From NCBI GenBank assembly GCA_026169575.1, contig JAPFCT010000397.1, positions 1 through 9,182 on the forward strand: a DNA stretch of 9,182 bases, given 5' to 3'. This document shows, piece by piece, positions 5,963 to 9,182 of the stretch. Each line of letters begins with the position of its first letter. The first letter of the stretch is position 1. The position numbers were made by a program, and so were the translations under genes. Source of the stretch: Faecalimonas sp. (GTDB taxonomy: Bacteria > Bacillota_A > Clostridia > Lachnospirales > Lachnospiraceae). The notes under the pieces were generated by a model. The model was not told the DNA's origin. It worked only from the letters and a program-made list of their open reading frames with translations, and searched no databases.

Positions 5963-7702
5963 CTAATCTTCAAATGGTATTTCTGTTATATCTTCTACTT
6001 CTTCCCACTGGTCTTTCATGGATACCGGAAGTAATACAATATAACCTTTTACGCTGATGTCTTGTAAAATTTTAATATTGCTTATATAGCGGTCTCGCTG
6101 TGCCTTTAGGTATCCCATCTCTTTCCACTCTTTTAATACAGTAACTTTTTCACTGAATTTTCCCTCCCTTAAAATCTCTACAAATTCGGAGTCCGCTATA
6201 TACAGCCTCAGGTCTGAGATTTCTCCGGTACTCAGCAGGACTTCTTTTGTCTTTTGGATTCTTCCCCTGCATCCTCCAACCCCGTCCCTGACACGTTCAT
6301 CCAAAAACTGTGTTCTGTTTTTGGAAATATACTGCAACAGCCACTCCATTGCCCGTTTGCCTAACGAGACTTGTTCCGTATCCTTTATCAGTGAATGTTC
6401 CTCCATGAAATTCCTGATTTCTTCTTTATGAAAAGTCAATCCCATCACTTCGCTTAAGATGTCCACCGCTACAAGAATCAGTGCCGACTGTTTTGCAGTA
6501 CGCTCTGTAAGATTGTTATATATCTCTGTCTTCCTTGCATGTTCCACAATCGTTTCCACCTCTTCTGACAACATTTCTATGATTTTTTCCTCCCCTAACT
6601 GAAGCAGTCTCTCAGCAACTTTCGGAACAATATGCCCATAGTTCATGCTAATGACTGATTTGATCCGGTCTGCCGACTGTGCATCCTTTGTCCACTCTAC
6701 GTTTTGGAACTCAAAGTTTCTGACAAGCAGTCCTGAATTGTTGTTGCACTGGGAAAGGATTGACTTTTCAGATGTGAGGATCAATGCCGTCCGGAAGCGT
6801 GCTGATTCCTGCACGCTCATGGACTGTGTCAGTCTTCTTTTTTCCACTCCACTGCTCAGACTGTACAATACATTTGTCATATCTCTGTTTCCAAGTAAAG
6901 ACCCCTCATCAATGACCGAAACGAAGCTGTTCGGCAATGACCGCATCAGGCTGTTCAAAGTGTCCTGAAAAGTAAATACAAAGTTATTTCCCAGAAAGTC
7001 AGGTGCACTTCCGGTTGAAACAGCAAGTAATGCACCCGTTGTTTTTCCCGTACTGCTCTCTCCTACACAATGAACGATCACATTGGAAATGCTGATTTTT
7101 TCTTTCAGGCAATCTACCAGCATTCCGGATACAGATACCGCCAGTAAAAACTCTAACGGTATCTGCCCCATTACCTCTCCTTCCACTACGTTCTTCCATT
7201 CTTTGTAGCTTCCTTTTGGAAAAATCCTTGCCTGCCCCTGGTATTCACTTTGCACTCCTATTCCCGTCGCACCTTTGAACACAGTCCTTCCGTTGATTTC
7301 ATCCATCCCAAGAATCTCATGGCGGTAAATCCTTTCTGCATTTCCCTCCTGATTTTCTATCGTCTTGATCAAAGTATCTGCGTGTGTCTTCTTTACTTGA
7401 ACTCCCATCGCTGTCAGTCCAACAATCTTACTCTCATTTAAGGATTGTCTTGGAAATACAAAAGTAACTCTCTCATGATTTCCCCGGTCAAAATATAACT
7501 GCAGGCTCTCTTCTTGTGTATCTATGTTTGTAATCACTGCTTTGACATATACCGCACCTCCCATTCTTACAAATTTCCATTCCTTTGACTTCTCCACCCA
7601 TTTATATTTTCCGTACTGACCGGCTTCAATGCCGGCTTCCTTGTAATATACGGGTCTCGTTTCTGCTTTCTCTATCGTTTCCACTACAACTTCATATGCC
7701 AT
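5963..7702 (-). CDS. DUF927-like P-loop ATPase, probable replicative helicase/initiator of the element
   Basis: A 579-aa protein with a central ATPase core. Residues 1-180 are a mixed N-terminal domain of unknown role. The Walker A motif is GESSTGKTT at 214-222, where the SSTGKTT form is typical of DUF927 proteins. The Walker B motif is VSVIDEG at 261-267 (D265, E266). A sensor-like ALILTSEKSIL occurs at 306-316 and a possible arginine finger at R328 (GLLVRNFEF). Residues about 521-545 (LKEWKEMGYLK) look like a winged-helix tail found in phage primase-helicase proteins. DUF927 proteins are DnaB/RecA-like ATPases found in prophages and mobile elements; replication helicase activity is inferred. 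There is no visible primase domain. The ribosome site CAGGAGGAAAAATAAGT lies in the last codons of the preceding 143-aa gene, and only 2 bp separate the genes, so translation is coupled. Integrase follows 11 bp downstream. Confidence 0.8.
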   Translation of the reverse strand: MAYEVVVETIEKAETRPVYYKEAGIEAGQYGKYKWVEKSKEWKFVRMGGAVYVKAVITNIDTQEESLQLYFDRGNHERVTFVFPRQSLNESKIVGLTAMGVQVKKTHADTLIKTIENQEGNAERIYRHEILGMDEINGRTVFKGATGIGVQSEYQGQARIFPKGSYKEWKNVVEGEVMGQIPLEFLLAVSVSGMLVDCLKEKISISNVIVHCVGESSTGKTTGALLAVSTGSAPDFLGNNFVFTFQDTLNSLMRSLPNSFVSVIDEGSLLGNRDMTNVLYSLSSGVEKRRLTQSMSVQESARFRTALILTSEKSILSQCNNNSGLLVRNFEFQNVEWTKDAQSADRIKSVISMNYGHIVPKVAERLLQLGEEKIIEMLSEEVETIVEHARKTEIYNNLTERTAKQSALILVAVDILSEVMGLTFHKEEIRNFMEEHSLIKDTEQVSLGKRAMEWLLQYISKNRTQFLDERVRDGVGGCRGRIQKTKEVLLSTGEISDLRLYIADSEFVEILREGKFSEKVTVLKEWKEMGYLKAQRDRYISNIKILQDISVKGYIVLLPVSMKDQWEEVEDITEIPFED

Positions 7703-7704
7703 AC

Positions 7705-8136
7705 TTATTTTTCCTCCTGAAAGATTCTTGCGACACGGGTTCCTTCTTCCTCAAAATACTCCACACCATAGAAGGTCACAGAAACAGCTTCATCAAAATT
7801 TAATCCCAATTTTTCTGTCAGTTCTTGTATCACTGCTTTCTGATACAAAACAAGCCTGCTATTGCTGTCACCCTTTTTCAAACGACGCAAAGAGTAAAAA
7901 GCTTCTTTTTCATCAATACACTTACTCAGAAAGAAACTGCTTCCATCTGCATCCAATGCAATCTGAATCTTCTCTTCCAGTTCCAAATCTTTTTCCAACT
8001 GTTTTGAAATAATCATCCGGCTTCCACAGCCTTTCTTTTCCGCATTGATTAGTGTCACTGCACCTTTTCCCGCTCTGTCTTTTGAAACGGTGTTAGGTCT
8101 TGCCTCTAAAAAATACATATTCTTTGTTGTGTTCAT
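7705..8136 (-). CDS. Unknown 143-aa protein, first gene of the integrase operon
   Basis: I do not recognise this protein. It is soluble and mixed alpha/beta: a basic N-terminal third (RPNTVSKDRAGKGAVTLINAEKK), a helix of alternating charge (KQLEKDLELEEK, about 45-56), a strand-rich centre and a C-terminal block LTEKLGLNFDEAVSVTF with acidic tail. There are no membrane segments, no clear helix-turn-helix and no zinc motif. The ATG at 8136 follows AAAAGGAGATATAGCT. Its stop lies 2 bp before the DUF927-like gene, whose ribosome site sits in its last codons. Position at the head of a replication-integration operon suggests a DNA-binding accessory factor such as an initiator partner, single-strand binder or recombination directionality factor, but nothing in the sequence proves any of these. 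Its start region closely resembles that of the divergent 188-aa gene. Confidence 0.8.
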   Translation of the reverse strand: MNTTKNMYFLEARPNTVSKDRAGKGAVTLINAEKKGCGSRMIISKQLEKDLELEEKIQIALDADGSSFFLSKCIDEKEAFYSLRRLKKGDSNSRLVLYQKAVIQELTEKLGLNFDEAVSVTFYGVEYFEEEGTRVARIFQEEK

Positions 8137-8245
8137 AGCTATATCTCCTTTTCTTTATTTGTTTGATTGTCCCTACTTTACCAGATTACCTTTTGCTTTT
8201 TAATGGACATTTTTTCTTCCTTGTTCTTAATTCCCCTGGAAAAAA

Positions 8246-8264
8246 AATTGTACCCGGAACAATT
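8246..8264. promoter_or_regulatory. 19-bp operator-like palindrome AATTGTACCCGGAACAATT
   Basis: The site is twofold symmetric as AATTGT-n-CC-n-GG-n-ACAATT, with only one mismatched base pair either side of the centre. This is the classic size and form of a dimeric repressor or initiator site. It would cover the start of leftward transcription from the TATAAT at 8266-8271. Confidence 0.6.
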
Positions 8265-8266
8265 CA

Positions 8267-8296
8267 TTATATAGCTTTCTGAAAATCGCTATATAA
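8267..8296. repeat. Perfect inverted repeat TTATATAGC/GCTATATAA
   Basis: Nine-bp arms (8267-8275, 8288-8296) flank a 12-bp centre, two bp from the 19-bp palindrome. Both candidate -10 boxes lie in or at the edge of the arms. It could be an operator, a cruciform or a DNA-unwinding element. Confidence 0.65.
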
Positions 8297-8326
8297 ATCA
8301 AGGAAATTAAAAGGAGCGTACACGCT

Positions 8327-8893
8327 ATGAACACAACACCGAAAACTGAAAACCGTGGATGCAAAAAGGGAATCTGGGGGAATTTACTGACCCTGCTGGA
8401 TATTCCACTTTCTTATGATTCCAGCAATTATAATACTTTGCACAAATGGTATGAAAGAAAATCAAGCGCACTGAAAGACTATCTTTCTTATCACAATCTC
8501 TCTGCTGACGAAAAACAACTCTCTACATTTTCTTATTACATGTTAAAAGCTTATGTATTATACTCATTGCAAGAGTCGGATTCCTTTCTTTCCCATCTGC
8601 AATCTGATTTTTCTCTCTTTCTCAATCACTGTTTGAAATCACCTCTGATGCAGCCCTCCACAAAGAAAACTTATCGGAAAATCATTCATCCGGAAGATGT
8701 AGTTTGTTTTTTTACTTTTTTGAAAAATTTTGTTCCGCAGTCCCCTCTCTCTTCCAAAACAGCTTCCAAATGTAAGATTCATCCTCTTTCTTCTTCACAG
8801 AAATCCCGCTTAAATGATTTACAATATGATGATACACAAGACCCAAGTGAAAACTTTTACAAACTTATTTGTATCTTTTTTGAAGAATTTTAA
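8327..8893 (+). CDS. Unknown 188-aa protein, divergent from the integrase operon
   Basis: I do not recognise this protein. It is the only clear + strand gene. The ATG follows AAAAGGAGCGTACACGCT, a good ribosome site, and a stem-loop follows the stop at 8901-8925. The protein is probably mostly helical, rich in Ser, Phe, Leu, Tyr and Lys, with a basic N-terminus (RGCKKGIWGN), a helix-rich middle (about 40-115) and an acidic C-terminal end. No signal peptide, membrane helix or catalytic motif is evident. Five cysteines (12, 98, 127, 149 and 182, by rough count) form no obvious site. Codons are unusually pyrimidine-rich, unlike the purine-rich coding strands of its neighbours. Divergence from the replication/integration operon over a palindromic region is typical of element regulators, but no DNA-binding motif is visible, so cargo or an antagonist of the operon is equally possible. 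Confidence 0.7.
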   Translation: MNTTPKTENRGCKKGIWGNLLTLLDIPLSYDSSNYNTLHKWYERKSSALKDYLSYHNLSADEKQLSTFSYYMLKAYVLYSLQESDSFLSHLQSDFSLFLNHCLKSPLMQPSTKKTYRKIIHPEDVVCFFTFLKNFVPQSPLSSKTASKCKIHPLSSSQKSRLNDLQYDDTQDPSENFYKLICIFFEEF

Positions 8894-8900
8894 AATATCA

Positions 8901-8925
8901 GGGCGCAAGCTTAACACTTGCGCCC
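8901..8925. terminator. Stem-loop between convergent genes, likely bidirectional terminator
   Basis: The arms GGGCGCAAG (8901-8909) and CTTGCGCCC (8917-8925) pair perfectly around a 7-nt loop. It lies 7 bp after the 188-aa gene stop and 8 bp before the stop of the opposing gene. Neither side has a strong T tract (the minus-strand side has only TATTTTA), so it may be a moderate terminator. Confidence 0.65.
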
Positions 8926-8933
8926 CGGAATCA

Positions 8934-9182
8934 TCACTCTTCTGTTGGAAAAATAAATGGTCTGAGTTTCCACTTCCCACTGAACCGTTGTCCACAAAAC
9001 AGCGGGTGCATCGTATGTAACCCTTCGTATACTCCCTCCTCATCTACAATTTCCATAACTTTTTCAGCAAACGGCTGTAACTGCTCACATACTTGTCTCT
9101 TTGCCTGCTCCATATTCTTGTTGCCCAAAAATGTATTCCCCCATCCAATCAGTACCGTATCAAACTTTCTCTCCAACAGTTC
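8934..9182 (-). CDS. Unknown protein, C-terminal part, runs off right edge
   Basis: An open minus-strand frame runs from the TGA at 8934-8936 to the right edge without a stop. The TTG at 9176 is probably internal, because codons for Glu and Leu precede it. The visible 82 residues contain FDTVLIGWGNTFLGNKN, a helical stretch (EQAKRQVCEQLQPFAEKVMEIVDEEG) and a C-terminal aromatic/basic block (FSGKWKLRPFIFPTEE). I recognise no family. It converges with the 188-aa gene across the stem-loop at 8901-8925. The base composition is like the rest of the element, so it is probably element cargo or a further element function, but the start and true length lie outside the window. Confidence 0.6.
   Translation of the reverse strand, partial: ELLERKFDTVLIGWGNTFLGNKNMEQAKRQVCEQLQPFAEKVMEIVDEEGVYEGLHTMHPLFCGQRFSGKWKLRPFIFPTEE

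Larger units (their letters stand above)
8137..8326. promoter_or_regulatory. Divergent control region between the integrase operon and the 188-aa gene
   Basis: This AT-rich 190-bp gap must carry both outward promoters. Candidate -10 boxes are TATAAT on the minus strand (8266-8271) and TATAAA on the plus strand (8292-8297). They lie in the two arms of one inverted repeat, so the two promoters would overlap and compete. Neither has a good -35, which suggests an activator or other promoter positions. A second minus-strand candidate is an extended TGG-TAAAGT near 8180. The two palindromes are listed separately. An origin of replication for the DUF927-like protein is an alternative role. Confidence 0.55.

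Noticed and set aside
8819..9043. Minus-strand 74-codon frame across the 8901-8925 stem-loop
   Set aside because: It reads through the terminator-like hairpin and overlaps both better-supported convergent genes in other frames.
1..9182. CRISPR array, rRNA or insertion sequence
   Set aside because: No regularly spaced direct repeats, no rRNA-like stretch and no transposase or terminal repeats of an insertion sequence were seen on either strand.

Overview
The window looks like part of a chromosome from a low-GC, Gram-positive gut-type Firmicute, most likely a clostridial or Lachnospiraceae-like organism. This rests on strong AGGAG-type ribosome binding sites, sigma-A-like TATAAT promoters, Rho-independent terminators and the kinds of protein present (DUF5685-like, a J-domain/TPR protein, an M15 carboxypeptidase, a stand-alone nitrite/sulfite reductase). 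The genus cannot be fixed from the sequence alone. Almost everything is transcribed on the minus strand, right to left.

Left half (1-4300), chromosomal in character. At the left edge lies the N-terminal part of a siroheme nitrite/sulfite reductase (1-546), preceded by a small unknown gene (580-957) that probably shares its promoter. Next, reading right to left, is a membrane-anchored M15 D,D-carboxypeptidase (1130-1966) with its own promoter and a strong terminator. Upstream of it is a tightly overlapping three-gene operon: a DUF5685-like all-helical protein (3265-4158), a J-domain/TPR protein with a Cys-rich tail (2634-3284) and a small multi-pass membrane protein (2107-2643). A tRNA-Lys(CUU) gene (4303-4375) with its own promoter and terminator closes this part.

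Right half (about 4450-9182), mobile in character and visibly more AT-rich. Beside the 5' side of the tRNA is a 320-bp non-coding stretch full of direct and inverted repeats, a candidate attachment end. Then comes a compact, translationally coupled operon of three genes: an unknown 143-aa protein (7705-8136), a DUF927-type P-loop ATPase likely to be a replicative helicase or initiator (5963-7702), and a tyrosine integrase with a full catalytic set (4767-5951). A 190-bp divergent control region with two palindromes separates this operon from a + strand unknown gene (8327-8893). That gene converges on an unknown gene running off the right edge (8934-9182).

The reading is that an integrative element with its own replication ATPase has inserted next to tRNA-Lys. 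Integration and replication functions sit in one operon and face a divergently transcribed unknown gene across a shared operator region. No relaxase, capsid, excisionase or canonical regulator is visible, so its class (satellite prophage, mobilizable element or other) is open. Its far end is outside the window.
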